A stretch of DNA of 64,000 nucleotides from Artemisia argyi (Eukaryota; Streptophyta; Magnoliopsida; Asterales; Asteraceae). Where the stretch lies: the NCBI GenBank assembly GCA_030686995.1, contig CM060709.1:268937057-269001056 (forward strand). The letters run 5' to 3'. Below the pieces are notes generated by a model. That model was not told where the DNA came from, did not search any database, and saw only the letters and a program-made list of their open reading frames with translations. Both the position numbers and the translations under genes were made by a program. Position 1 is the first letter of the stretch. Every line of letters starts with the position of its first letter. This document shows, in pieces, positions 10,258-22,519 of this stretch.

Positions 10258-13200
10258 TGTAGCAACCTACTAATTTCCCCACTAACTTTCTTACAAACTT
10301 CTCATAGGTTAGATAAGCCTCACTAACTTAACTTAGGCCCTCAATAAGCACTATCTAGGTTAGATATGCCTATAGCTATTTCTCGAGTGAAAATTTTGCT
10401 TTATAACATCACTATTACCTATCTAACCTCTAGCAAGCTCACGTATCCACCTATGCCAAACACCACTATGTTTACTTTATGTAAACATCCAGGTATGTCA
10501 AGTCAAGGTTACAAACATATTTTCACTAAGCAAACTATCACTCTAGTACACTATACTCATCAGAAAACCCTAATTACACCTATGTGTTTCTGGTTATCTT
10601 TAAAACCCTAATTGCTTATCCGAACTAGCTTAAAAGTGTTCAAGGCTTAGGTACAAGTTAAATTAGCAACTTTAGGATATATTAGACTTCCTAGATCATA
10701 GTACAACTCCCTAGAACCTAGGTACAAGTCCCTTAAGCACAAAACCCTAACTAGGTCATAACTTCCTGAAACTAGCTCTAAACTATCCCAAATCTTTACC
10801 ATAAGCTACCACCACTTAGTATAAGGCTCCTAGGACTTAATATTAGTCACTAAACACTCATAGGACCCTAATCTAGGCACTAAACCTTAGGCTAGACCAA
10901 AATCTCTCACTAGACAAAACTAGGTAAAAACTAAACCTAACACCTAAACTAAGCTACCATAGCACCTCAAATCTTACAACCAATCACCATAACACCTCCC
11001 TTATACCAAGCTAGCACCCTATCACCTACCAAGCTTGTCACCTCCTTGGTGCTCAGAAAAACCACATCCACAAACACCCTATGGCAGCCCCTAGCTAGTT
11101 ATAGCTCACCTTAGTAATCCCTTTAGGCTTCAATAGTCACTCCATAGCTGCCCTTACTCAGCCCCCCTCCTCGATTCCTAGCAGCCCTTTTTGCCACCTA
11201 TACCCCTCGTTACCCTATAAATAGCAGCCCCCCTTACCATTTAAATCCACACCTCCCCTGTCTTCTTTGCCTAAACATTTCTTTAGTAATAAGTCCGTAA
11301 GACCCTTAGAAGTCGAGTAGCAAAGCCCTAGTACTAGTCGAGACCGATTTCTAAGTCAAAAACCATAGTTTTCCCACGTTAAGCCTTCCACGACCTCGGT
11401 AATCCTCAACTTTGATTCTAATAGCCTTAGTACTGATATAGTACTCCTAGGATATGCCTTAGAACCTTTAGGTAAGCCTTGATAATTTTCATTTAGAAGT
11501 TTTCATTTTAAAACCCTAATTTTGGATAATTATGTATTTTGTGCTAAATTGCCTTATTATGTGCTATAATCTAAATTAGATGACTTATTTAAGTATATAT
11601 TAGTTACACATAAGCTAGGAAATTTAGTTGTTTCATAAAAATATAGTTTACTTGATTTTAGGACTAGTTTTGCAATTTCATGCATAAGGGTATATATGGT
11701 AAATTTATGAAAATATGAAGTTTAGGGACTGTTTTTGACATTTCTTATAAGTTATAATCATAAGGACCCTTTTTGTAAAGTTCTAAAACCTTAGGATAAA
11801 AAGTAAAAGTTATAAACTTATAAGGACTGGTTTTGCAAATATTGTTAAGTTAAGGGTATAAAGGGTAATTATTGAAAGTTAGTGTAGTTTAAGGACCATT
11901 TCTGCCATTTCTTTAAAATGTATAAGTATAGGGACTAATTGTGTAAAAGATAGAAAGTTATATGCTTAAATGTTATAAGTTTATAAGTTTAGGGTAGAAA
12001 GTGTAAATATGTAAACTTGAAGGGTATAAACGGACTATTTTCATATAAAGTATAAAAAACTATTTTGAGTTAGAAACATAACACAATACTAGGGAGCTTC
12101 ATGTGAGGGGTATCATGTGGTTATTTTGTTTTGACGAGTTTGCTAGGTTTACGAATTAAAGTGCCCAGTCTCCTCAAACGATTATTGTGTGACCTATGAA
12201 TTACGATGGCCCGAATGGTGTTATGTTATAGCTAAAACTTAATAACAATATAACTCAATAGTAGGGAACTTCATGTGACGAGTATTAACTTCTGAATTAT
12301 GATGGCCCGAACGGTATTATATTGATAACATAATACAATAGTAGGGAGCTTCATGTGAGGAGTCTTATACTTCTGAATTATGATGGCCCGAATGGTGTTA
12401 TGTTATATCTAGAAACCTTAAGAGTGATTACTTAAAAACCTAGACTAAGACTTGACATACACATACACACACACCTACACTACTCCAGGATACGTGAGTG
12501 AGCTGTCTAAACCCTACCCTACTTACCTTAGACCCAGGTGAGTTTTCATAGCCTCACTTTTAAATTCTTTGCAACCCTGTGAGGGGGATACATGCTTTAA
12601 ATCGAATACAAGTCTTTTTCCTTGGTTGTTGCACGAGTAAACTATCTGCCACCCCTACATAACAAAATTCATGAATCTAATCGCTTGTGATATTTTACAC
12701 AAGTGAACACGTATATAATTGATAGATCTATTGGAGTTTGACAACTCCCATTGATACTACCTCTCTCTGGAGGGTACCAATAAGTATTATATTTGAACCC
12801 TCTCTGAAGGATTAACTTTGGCAAGTTATCTTTCCCGTCCCATCTTGGTTTGGTCTGCAAACCCCATGATCTGGACCGTTAACGTGTGGTTCATGAGCTT
12901 AGTGCAATAGACCCACTATCTCTAAAACTTTTCCAAACGTAGGGTTTCTGCAGAACTCTATGGAACTTGTATTCACTCTATATCTACTTAAACCTATAAC
13001 TCTCACTCAACCTTCGTGTTGACTCTTTAAGCATGTTATCCTAGGTATATGAGCACTTTAGGAACCCTGGCACGGAGTGGCACTGGACATGAGGACATCC
13101 AGTATAGTTATCATTCATCTTTTGCTTTCAAAACATATCTTAGGGACCTCTCTTTTGGTAAAAGTATATCTTTTACTGTAAAAACTCTGATGAATAAATG

Positions 13201-13324
13201 AATGATAACAACTTTTCCAAAAACGTCTCTTTTCGAGTCGTTTTCTATTATTTTGTCTTTGTTTCCATGAAGTAATACCCTAAACACTAAATCCGCTGCG
13301 ATCCATGAAAATAGGGGTGTTACA
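10258..13324 (+). mobile_element. Element C 5' LTR (3.07 kb)
   Basis: It starts TGTAGCAACC and ends GGGGTGTTACA. A TATA box (CTATAAATAG, 11215-11224) splits U3 from R/U5, and the same box is at about 50080-50089 in the 3' LTR. The 1.2 kb after the TATA box contains many loosely repeated phrases of the type AGGGACTAATTTTGTAAA. Near the end lies a threefold repeat at 12066-12420. No protein is encoded. Confidence 0.85.
12066..12420 (+). repeat. Threefold repeat with inverted arms in the C LTR
   Basis: Three units contain CAATASTAGGGARCTTCATG in the first half and AATTATGATGGCCCGAAYGG in the second half. Each unit opens with a word like AACATAACACAA and closes with GGTGTTATGTTATA, so the ends can pair as roughly 10-bp arms. 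The same array is in the 3' LTR at about 51466-51800. Confidence 0.8.
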
Positions 13325-14749
13325 GATTGGTACTAGCACCTTGGTTATAGAGAACAAAAGGATTTTTCCTAAACTTTAACCACTTTTCCAAAAATTCCTC
13401 CATGCCACTAGAATCCTTGAATTTGCTCTTAGACTCCCGACTTGCCTTTAGGTTAGATTACTAACTTGCCTTTAGGTTAGACTCCCCGAATTGCCTTTAG
13501 GATAGATTTCTCACTATTGCCTCTAGGGTAGATTCCCTGCTATTACTATTGCCTCTAGGATATAACATAGGTTAGAAATATGCTAAGACGCTTTCCCGAG
13601 AATGGTATTACAATTAGTTATATCTTCCTTTAACAATCCTATCATCGTGTTGGACACCAATGATATGGATACCTCATGGGATAGTTATGAGTATACCCCG
13701 GCTACTCCTACACACTCATCCTCTGGTTCTAATTCTCTGGTAGAATTAGCCCATAATGCCTTAGTTACCTTAGGTTTAGAACCTTCCCCGAATGATCCCT
13801 ATATGCAAGCATATAATGTTTATATGCAATCATATGGCGGTGATATTCCTACCGTACCTACTTTAACCCCTACTCCCTCTATACCCCTCTTTAATAGTCA
13901 AGGTTGCTATGTTCCCGAAGTAGTTTTCTCTATTACAAAACCCGTATTACACACTTTAGGATTCCCATACTTGAGGTTAGAAATAATTCTAGGATGCCCT
14001 TAGCTAAACATAAGAATAGACATAGGATACTTTGAATAGGCTATATCTAAGAAATCATTGAGGAAATAGAAAAAAACAAGATTAGAAATCTTCGAGGTTT
14101 TTATAGGCTAGATATCAAACTAGAGAAAAACCCATACCCAATAGGTAAGAAAGATATTACAATAGGATGAATTTAGCCTAAGTTAGGAATTTTACTTAAT
14201 ATCGAGGATGTTAGAATTAGTCATATATTAGACATAAGAAGTCTTTTAGATACAGTCTAGGAAACTTAGGAATAACAAAAGATTAGATTAGTAAACTACC
14301 AACATTGAACCTTAAGCTTTTAGTACCTAGTCTAGTTACGGAATAGAAAGACTAGTAAAGTTTTCACCATATAAGTCATTTTGAGATTATTGTTTGTCCA
14401 GACCTAGTCTCATAAGTTACCCATTCCGTATTAAGATTTTCCCACATACTATCCTCAAAGATACAGTATGAGAATTCAGGAAATTCTATGAATATTACAC
14501 TATTAGGATATCCCAAACCTACCCTAAGTTTTATAAACCCATGCTTAAAACTCGAGGTTATTAGGAATTTTAAAACAAGTAAACTTACCTAGGAACACTA
14601 AAACTTATAATGATTAGGATCTTTTAGTATCACTATGCCTTTAGATGGGGGGAAACAAACTTCAGAGGAATATAGTAAATCTTATTAGGAAATCCGCCCT
14701 TTTAATTTTAGGATTCCCTACCTATCCTTTTCTCCGGTATCAGAAAATG
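13325..14749 (+). other. Element C leader region
   Basis: It runs from the PBS (TGGTACTAGCACC, 13328-13340, a decayed match to the initiator-Met PBS) to the insertion point of B. At 13425-13565 a phrase like TTGCCTTTAGGTTAGATT is repeated about five times. One open frame (13602-14003) is listed separately. The remainder, 14004-14749, is noncoding as far as I can see. Confidence 0.65.
13602..14003 (+). CDS. Unknown 133-codon ORF in the leader of element C
   Basis: An open frame from ATG to TAG between PBS and gag of element C. The N-terminal third is acidic (LDTNDMDTSWDSYEY) and is followed by a Ser/Thr/Pro-rich stretch and two further Pro/Thr-rich blocks. I recognise no domain, signal peptide or zinc motif. 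It may be a remnant of an N-terminal Gag extension or a chance frame. Its composition (Pro, Ser, Thr, Asp) is more protein-like than the neighbouring frames, but that is weak evidence. Confidence 0.3.
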   Translation: MVLQLVISSFNNPIIVLDTNDMDTSWDSYEYTPATPTHSSSGSNSLVELAHNALVTLGLEPSPNDPYMQAYNVYMQSYGGDIPTVPTLTPTPSIPLFNSQGCYVPEVVFSITKPVLHTLGFPYLRLEIILGCP

Positions 14750-14978
14750 TGATGCGTGGTTTTTCAACCTTGCAAAAGGTTTTACCTCTCGAGGGATCTC
14801 GAGAAGCTTGCAATTCCCACCAGGCAGTGTACCTGATCGATGTAGTATAGTGTAGTGGCAAGTACCGGAGGATTGATCGTTCTACTTGGGGAATAGTGTT
14901 CGTTAGGATTGAAACTTAATCAAACTAGGTCTAGAGGTGAGGGATGATTATTTTTGTATTTTTATGGTTTATGGAAAG
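14750..14978 (-). mobile_element. Element B 3' LTR, distal fragment
   Basis: It begins TGATGCGTGGTTTTTCAACC, matching the start of the second B LTR at 44900. It stops at the GAAAG target duplication where element A inserted and resumes after 38217. Confidence 0.85.
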
Positions 14979-16367
14979 TGATGAGGCAAAAAATGAACCG
15001 TTTTTAGGGGGTCATTTAAGCCCGGAATTGAATTTATTTGATCAATTATTGCCTTAAATCGTTCCTTTTGTGATTTTAGGTACTTTGGGAGAGAAATCTG
15101 GAAAAGGAAGCAATTCAGATGTTTTTGGAGCATAAAAGTGAAGAAAACGCCAAAGTCTTAATTTTCCTTGCTGGGAACAGTAGGTGACGGCGTCAAGAGT
15201 AATTTCCATGACGGCCCAGTACATATTTGACGGCGTCACAAGGTAGGGCGTCAAGAGGAAAATGCATCACTGCTTGGAAACACATAACACTTGACGGCGT
15301 CAGATCTGGATCAAGGCAGTCCGAGGAGTATTTTGGCGGCGAGGTGACGGCGTCAAAAAATTGCTCTTGATGCCGTCAGCCCCTATTTCCTATATATAGT
15401 TTTCTAATTTTCACATTAAAAAGAGAGAAGTTTTGAAGAAACCCTAAGGCCGAACTTGGCACGAATTTTACAGGTTTTTCAAGGGTTCTTAGCCCTTGAT
15501 ACCTTTCATGTGTAATTGAGATAAGTATTCTTTTAATTCAATCAATATGTCTATGTGTTGGTTGTCTATATCTTGTTCTTGTCTTAATTCCATCATGCTA
15601 GGCTAGATCTATCTTGTGTTTGCTTGGATCTAATGAAACGTAGATGTTAATTATGTGTTGATTACTTGTTTATGGTTGTATTGGATGAATGAATTCGATG
15701 TTAGGCTTAAGAAAACTGGCAGATCTCCAAATGGTAACATGCTTGAACGTCTTAGGAAACATGAACTGACGTGCCCTAGGTTTTATTGGTTGTATTTAAT
15801 GCATGAGTAAATTCTAATGATCCCATGTTAGGAGCTTCTTAGCCGGCTCGACATAGGAGTGAAGTAGGCACTCATAGGATTGGGGAATTAAGTGCACCAC
15901 CCCATGAATGGTATTAAGGAATACAATCCATCATCCACGCAACTATAACAAGTAATTAACGTGTAAAAGATATCTAGGGAGTAGTGAAATCTAAGTAAAC
16001 ACATTTTCTCCACTTATTGCTCACAACCTTAGCTTAATTTAGTTTATTTTTATTTTTAGTATTTTATTTTGATTGCATCTTTAGTATTGGGTTAGTTGAC
16101 TAGCAACTAATTCCGCCCAAATCCTTAAAACCCGAGATTTTTACTTGCTTTCTAAAAAAATATAAAAATACAAAAATAATCATCTCTCATCTTTAGAACT
16201 AGTATTTAGGTTTTCTAATCCTAGCGACACTATTCCTAGCTGAACGATCAATCCCCCGGTACTTGTCACTATACTATACTACAACGATCAGGTACACTGC
16301 CTGGTGGGGGTTGTAAGCTTCTCAAGATCCCTTGAGAGGTAAAGCCTGATGCGATTCCCACGTATCA
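14979..16367 (+). mobile_element. Element A 5' LTR
   Basis: Five palindromic sites of the form TGACGGCGTCA occur at 15185, 15228, 15292, 15345 and, with one change, 15369. Half sites lie near 15209 and 15248. A TATA box (TATATATAG, 15391-15399) follows 12 bp after the last site. A leader with AAACCCTAA comes next. The two LTRs of A differ by scattered substitutions, so the insertion is older than the copia insertion within it. Confidence 0.85.
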
Positions 16368-16832
16368 GAAAGCAAGTAAAAATCTCGGGTATTGGAAGAT
16401 TGGGCGGAATTAGTTGCTAGTTAACTAACCCAAATAACTACAAATGCAATAAAAATAAAATAACAAGAAAATAAAATGTGAGAAAAACCTTATATGGAGA
16501 GAAACGTGTTTACTTAGATTTCACTACTCCCTAGCTATCTTTCATTAATTGATTAGTTTGTTACAATTGCGTGGATGACGGGTTATATTCCTTAATACCA
16601 TTCGTGGGGCCATGTACGATCTTCCCCAACTCTATAAGCTTCTACCTCTTCCGATGTCGAGCCGACAACTAGCTCCTAACATGGCCTCCTTAGTAGTCAC
16701 TTATGCATTAAATATAACCATTAAAATCATAGTACACATCCGATTCATGTTTCTTAAGACGTTCAAGCATGTTACCAATTGGAGATTAGCCAGTTTTCTT
16801 AAGCCTAACATCGAATCGTTTAACCTTAGTAC
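16368..16832 (-). mobile_element. Extra fragment of element B LTR at the 5' end of element A internal region
   Basis: Starting with GAAAG, this stretch aligns with 38218-38660 (right flank of A) and with 45126-45572 (second B LTR), with a few percent mismatches. It ends within CCTAACATCGAA, after which A-specific DNA begins about 40 bp before the gag ATG. The PBS and most of the leader of A are missing. The short ORF recurring in this LTR segment is not a gene. Confidence 0.8.
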
Positions 16833-16873
16833 ACATTTGTGTTTTTGTTCGTAACTCTTCACCACCTGCCATC

Positions 16874-17248
16874 ATGGCAAACGACGAATCCTTTAACCTT
16901 AGGATCACTAGGAGTCGTAGTTCCACTAGAAACCTTGTCTTGCCTTATGCGGAACCCGAAAGAGAAATGCATAGATTGAGACAATATCACTCAACTTCTG
17001 AACCATCTAGCGTTGCCATCGATTTTGATGCACCCCTTTCTGAAGAAAATTCAGAAAATCATGTTACAACCCCTAGCTCCCAACCCAACGACGAGATGAG
17101 TACCCCCGCAACTCCCATTCCTAAGCGCCTTAAGGACTACTCCTCCCCAACCCCTCGTGGCTTCTCAAACGCCATTGTCTATCCAAACGAACACACCAAC
17201 GAGGTCTTGCATGGAAACGATGTTTGGCTTGTCAGTTTTGTGGATTAG
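16874..17248 (+). pseudogene. Element A gag, N-terminal part (frame-shifted)
   Basis: The start of an Athila-type Gag, from MANDESFNLRITRSRSS, hydrophilic and Ser/Pro-rich. It reads out of frame near 17224 and stops at 17248. The downstream frame continues Gag from CQFCGLDEEDPIQHIKDFL, so a small indel around 17215-17235 separates the two parts. In element B the corresponding segment (IRLVQSGCAFHGL) is continuous. No PBS or leader survives upstream. Confidence 0.75.
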
Positions 17249-19287
17249 ATGAGGAAGATCCAATCCAACACATTAAAGACTTCTTGAAAATAGTAGACAC
17301 CCTCCATACGGATGGGGCTACTAGAGACACGTCCCAATTGCGATTCTTTCCTTTCACCCTATATGAAAAGGCCCAAGAATGGTATGATAAACTCCCTTCT
17401 GAATATATTTTCACATGGGAGCAACTCATATCCAAGTTCTATGAGAAGTTCTTTCCACCTGGAAAAACCTCAGCGTTTAGAGATAGGATCCTCCGTTTCC
17501 GAAAAGGGAAGGACGAACCCTTCCATAAATCGTGGATTAGATTCAAAGATTTAATAAGACAAGTTCCTCATCATGGCATTGAGCTTTGGCTCTTGGTCCA
17601 GATCTTCTACGACAATATCTCCTCTAACGATCGAAACGGAATTAACCAATCTAGAAAAGGAAGATTGGCCAATCTTAGTGCCGAAGAAGGATGGGATAGG
17701 ATTGAAGAATATGCTCAAGACCAGGATGACACTTGGGATGAACCTGAGTCGACTGTCAGCATTTCTGAAATCACTTCAGATCGGTTGAGGAAAATTCACA
17801 AAAGAGTGGAATACCTAGCTGGATCGCAGTTACCTAAACAACTGTCGAATCCTTACTTAATCTGCGATTACTGTGGGGGCCCGCATGAGGTAGAAGAATG
17901 CGGAGGAGCAGCCACAACTGAACATGCATGCTTGTCAGGAGGGGACATTTATGCTGATCCCTCCCTTCTGCCTTTTTACCAAAATGACGATTACATCCTC
18001 TGGGGAAATCTGGCAAAGAGAAAAGAAGGAGAGGAAGGCCCTGAATTCGATATCAGGAGCACTTTTGAAGATGACCTTGGTCACTTCACTCAAGAAAAAG
18101 GCTTGCAAATGAAAGGTCTTAATGAGCTTTTCGACGAGCAGCAGCATGACATTGGAGAATTTTTCAACAAGCTTAACTCAGCCCTAGATAATCTTGAAAT
18201 ACCATCAGTAAGCAAAAAAGACCCCATGCTCACGATAACCACTCGAGCTGGAACAACAACCAAGGACCCACCTTACCCAAGCTCGTCCCCCATTGCCCCC
18301 GATCCAAACAAACCTGGCGAGGAGGAGGAGGATGTAGGCGGCGAGACCCCCGACCAACCTCCCTTGACGACCCCTTCCCTATCAACCCTACCTAACCAAC
18401 CCGTGAGAATCCCATTTCCATCCCGATTAAGGAACCAGAAAACTGAGAATGATAACAAGAGATTCTTGTCATACCTAAAAGACTCGGTTGTCACCATACC
18501 CCTCCTTGATGCTTGCTATCACATGCCAAAGTATAGCGCATACTTTAAAAAACTACTTGCTAACCGGAAGAAACTCGAGGGTCTTGTGACCCTGGGGGAA
18601 GAATGCTCAGTGGTGACCCATCGAGGGCTACCAAAAAAGGTAGACGATCCGGGCAGCTTCACCCTGCCTTGCTCCATAGGATCTCTATCAATCAAGAATG
18701 CTCTTGCCGATTTGGGAGCAAGTATTAATCTCATGCCTCACTCTATGTTCCTTAAACTAGGATACTCTGGATTAAAGTCTACCCGTATGAACATCCAACT
18801 AGCCGATAGATCAGTCAAGTACCCCGTAGGGATATGCGAGAATGTGCTAGTCAAAGTTGGGAAATTCAAATTCCCGGTCGACTTCGTAATCCTGGATATG
18901 GAGGAGGATGACTTGGTACCCATCATCTTAGGGAGACCATTTCTTGCTACCGCTCGTGCAGTCATTGGTGTTTATGATGGCAAATTAACCTTACGAGTGG
19001 GAACCGATAGCACAATCTTCGACATTAAGGATTCTATGGACCTCTCCCTCGAAGCAGCCAACCGGCTCTATTTCATTGGGGAGGTCGATGAACTCACAGA
19101 TGTCATTGATAGTTGTGTCGATGAACAGATCGAGGAAGGCTGGTTGCGGGACGAGAGTTTTCTGCCTTTGCTAGAGGTAGAAAAGATGGAGGATGTTGGT
19201 GCAGTCTCCTTCTACCCCAGACAAGAGGCAACGGAGCATCTCGAGCTCCGAAAGAACGAAAACAAGATCAAACCTTCTATTATCTAA
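17224..19287 (+). pseudogene. Element A gag C-terminal part and protease
   Basis: Residues about 1-200 are the Athila Gag core (HIKDFLKIVDTL, RFFPFTLYEKAQEWYDKLP, WIRFKDLIRQVPHHG), which packages element RNA. A Cys-rich CDYCGGPHEVEEC follows near residue 215. A long acidic and Pro-rich linker leads to the aspartic protease near residues 480-600, with active-site DLGASINLMP (the Athila form of the D-S/T-G loop), LADRSVKYPVG and LGRPFLATARAVI. The frame ends at TAA (19285-19287), but the same frame is open again at once and leads into RT, so this is a single nonsense change in a gag-pol polyprotein. The N-terminal part of Gag lies in another frame at 16874-17248. Confidence 0.85.
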
Positions 19288-19380
19288 TCTCCTGAGTTAG
19301 ATCTCAAAGAGCTTCCTAACCATTTAGAGTATACCTTTCTTCAGGGAGAGGACCAACTGCCGGTAATCATAAACTCTTCC

Positions 19381-21983
19381 TTGGAACATGAACAAAAAGG
19401 TAAACTCTTAGAGGTCCTAAAGAAATATAAAGGGGTGCTCGCATGGAGTGTAGCCGACATTAAGGGGATTGACTCAACTTTTTGCACACATAAGATTCTC
19501 ATGGAAGAAGATTATAAACCTACCGTGCAACCCCAGAGGCGGGTGAACCCTAACATTAAGGAAGTAGTAAAGAAAGAAGTTATCAAACTTCTGGATGCAG
19601 GATTGATTTACCCAATCTCGGATAGCCCATGGGTCAGTCCTGTGCAGGTTGTACCTAAGAAGGGTGGAATGACTGTAGTTAAGAATGACAAGGGTGAGAT
19701 GGTGCCCCAGAGAACGGTCACTGGATGGCGGGTATGCATTGACTATCGGAAGCTCAATGATGCCACGAGGAAAGATCACTTTCCCTTACCATTCATTGAT
19801 CAAATGTTAGAGAGATTGTCTGGACACGAGTACTATTGCTTCTTGGATGGATTCTCTGGGTATTTTCAAATTCCCATAGCACCTGAGGACCAAGAAAAGA
19901 CCACGTTTACTTGCCCTTATGGAACATTTGCCTACAAAAGGATGCCTTTTGGGCTATGTAATGCCCCCGCCACTTTCCAGCGATGCATGACCGCAATCTT
20001 TCACGAACTCATGGAAGACAGCATGGAAGTGTTCATGGATGACTTTTCGATCTTCGGGAACTCCTTCAACCGCTGTCTTGCCAATCTAGAAAAAATGCTT
20101 AAACGTTGTGAGGAAACCAACTTGGTGTTAAACTGGGAAAAGTGTCATTTCATGGAAAAAGAAGGGATTGTGTTAGGGCATAAGATCTCAGGGAACGGAA
20201 TAGAGGTGGACCAAGCTAAAGTTGAAGCTATATCTAAGTTACCATACCCCACGACTGTTAAAGCAATACACAGCTTCTTGGGGCACGCCGGGTTTTATCG
20301 GAGATTCATCAAAGACTTCTCCAAAATTGCTCGGCCAATGACTCAATTGCTTGTGAAGGATGCTCCATTCAATTTTTCCCAAGAATGCAAGGATGCATTC
20401 GATCTCTTAAAAAAGGAACTCGCACAAGCTCCAATCATGATCACACCCAACTGGGAGTTACCGTTTGAGATCATGTGTGACGCTAGCGATTTCGCTGTCG
20501 GGGCTGTATTGGGCCAACGGCATGACAAGCTTTTCCAACCTATTTACTACGCTAGCAAAACCATGAATCCCGCTCAAGAGAATTATTCCACCACCAAAAA
20601 AGAATTATTAGCCGTAGTGTTTGCATTCGACAAATTCCGACAATATCTTGTCCTTTCAAAGACAGTCGTTTTCACTGATCACTTGGCCCTTCAATATCTT
20701 TTTGCGAAGCAGGATGCTAAGCCACGACTAATTCGGTGGATCTTGTTGCTACAAGAATTCGATGTTGAGATTCGCGATAAGAGGGGGGCAAAAAATCTGG
20801 CCGCAGATCATCTATCTCGTCTTGAAAACCCCTTGGATAAGCACGATAGAAGTGAGATTAGGGATTCATTTCCTGATGAACAACTCATGTTAATGATTGA
20901 TTCGGAGCCTTGGTACGCCGATTTTGCTAATTATCTCGCAAGTAGAATTGTTACTGAACACCTGACTAGATACGAAAGAAAAAGGTTCTTTTCTCAGCTA
21001 AAATACTACTTTTGGGATGAACCATTTTTATTCCAAAGGTGTCCAGACCAAATTATACGACGCTGTGTTTCAGAAAGTGAGGCAGTAAAGATTATGAGGG
21101 AATGTCACTCTGGTCCCTCTGGCGGGCATCATGGGATAAACACCACCGCCCGAAAGATTTTCGATGCGGGATTCTATTGGCCCACAATTTTCCGTGATGT
21201 AAAAGAGATGGTGCAGGCATGCGATGCATGTCAACGGGCCGGGAACATATCACATAGGGATGAAGCACCTCAGAACTTTATACAAGTATGTGAGGTCTTC
21301 AATGTTTGGGGAATTGACTTCATGGGACCCTTTCAATCTTCAGGGGGGAACGAATACATTTTAGTCACCATCGATTATGTTTCAAAATGGGTTGAGGTAC
21401 AAGCCCTTAGGACCAATGATGCCAGAGTAGTTATTCATTTCCTGAAAAAGCTTTTTGCTAGATTCGGGATTCCTAAAGCTCTCATCAGTGATAGGGGGAC
21501 CCATTTTTGCAATGCACAAATGGAAAAGGTCATGAAGAGGTATGGAGTATCCCATCGGTTCTCCACCGCCTATCATCCACAAACCAATGGACAGGTCGAA
21601 AACACCAATAGGGCTATTAAAAGAAAACTTGAAAAGACGGTTAGTCAAAATAGAAAAGACTGGTCATTTAAACTCGACGAAGCCTTATGGGCATTCCGAA
21701 CCGCCTACAAAACACCTATTGGAACGACCCCGTTTCGCATGGTGTATGGTAAGGCATGTCACTTACTAGTAGAATTAGAACATAAGGCTTATTGGGCGCT
21801 TAAGACATGTAACTTAGATTACACAATTGCTGGAACTAATAGGTTCTTGCAATTACACGAGCTTGATGAGCTTAGGTTAGAAGCCTATGAATCTTCCATC
21901 ATATATAAAGAGAGAGCAAAAAGGTGGCATGACCAGAGAATTAAGAAACCCAAAGAATTTTCAGAGGGAGACAAAGTCCTATT
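19381..21983 (+). pseudogene. Element A pol: RT, RNase H and integrase, interrupted
   Basis: Same frame as the upstream gag-pro ORF. RT has [12 protein letters not shown] (about residue 115), [13 protein letters not shown] and the catalytic FMDDFSIFG (about 218). RNase H has [15 protein letters not shown] (about 364) and [13 protein letters not shown]. Integrase has the HHCC zinc module ending CDACQRAGN (about 613), then [16 protein letters not shown] and NGQVENTNR, which carry the D, D and E of the DDE triad. Motif wording is typical of Athila. The frame is cut in the integrase C-terminal region by the copia element at 21984 and resumes at 34159. Confidence 0.92.
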
Positions 21984-22459
21984 TGTTGATCCCAGTTGAG
22001 CTAATACGATCTTATATAGAAGTTAACTTAAACAAATACTTAAGCTTAAATGCGGAATATAAAAGCTTAACTTAAGAAGATTAAGAATTCTCTTTCAACA
22101 CTTCAATATTTATTAATACGAGCACTCAATAATGCTAGGGTTTTACAACCTTGAAGTGAATAATAATACGTCCATACTCTAACCCTAGGATCCTCCTTTT
22201 ATAGGCCAAGGAGTCCTACTAGGTTTACAATACCTTTCTCTACAAGATAAGAATAATCTAAATAGATAAACTATACAAAGAATCTATTCCATAATTATCC
22301 TATCGTATACAATGTTAATCTATTCAGCAGTAGTTTCACCAAGCAGCAGATAGTCTTCAGCAGCAGAGTCATTAACACTAGCAGCAGTTTCATTGTAGCA
22401 GCAGTATTACTCAGCAGCAGAGTTACTTAGCAGCAGTGTCACTTGGTCAAAACCCAACA
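21984..22459 (-). mobile_element. Copia 3' LTR
   Basis: 476 bp, TGTTGGG...GGATCAACA in element sense. The TATA box CTATAAAAGG is at 22195-22204 (minus). Seven GCAGCAG words (plus-strand reading) at 22325-22439 form an array in U3 upstream of the TATA box. Confidence 0.93.
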
Positions 22460-22475
22460 ATCCTCCCCTAAACTT
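22460..22475 (-). promoter_or_regulatory. Copia polypurine tract
   Basis: The minus strand reads TTTAGGGGAGGATT directly before the TGTTGGG start of the 3' LTR. It primes plus-strand DNA synthesis in this element type. Confidence 0.8.
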
Positions 22476-22519
22476 AATATTTATTTCTAAATTTTCAAGT
22501 TTCTTCAAAGCTCAATTAA

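Noticed and set aside
16612..16854. 80-codon ORF repeated almost unchanged at 38462 and 45368
   Set aside because: It lies inside three copies of the same B-LTR segment, so its repetition reflects LTR homology. It has no domain, and the reading is disrupted differently at each 3' end.
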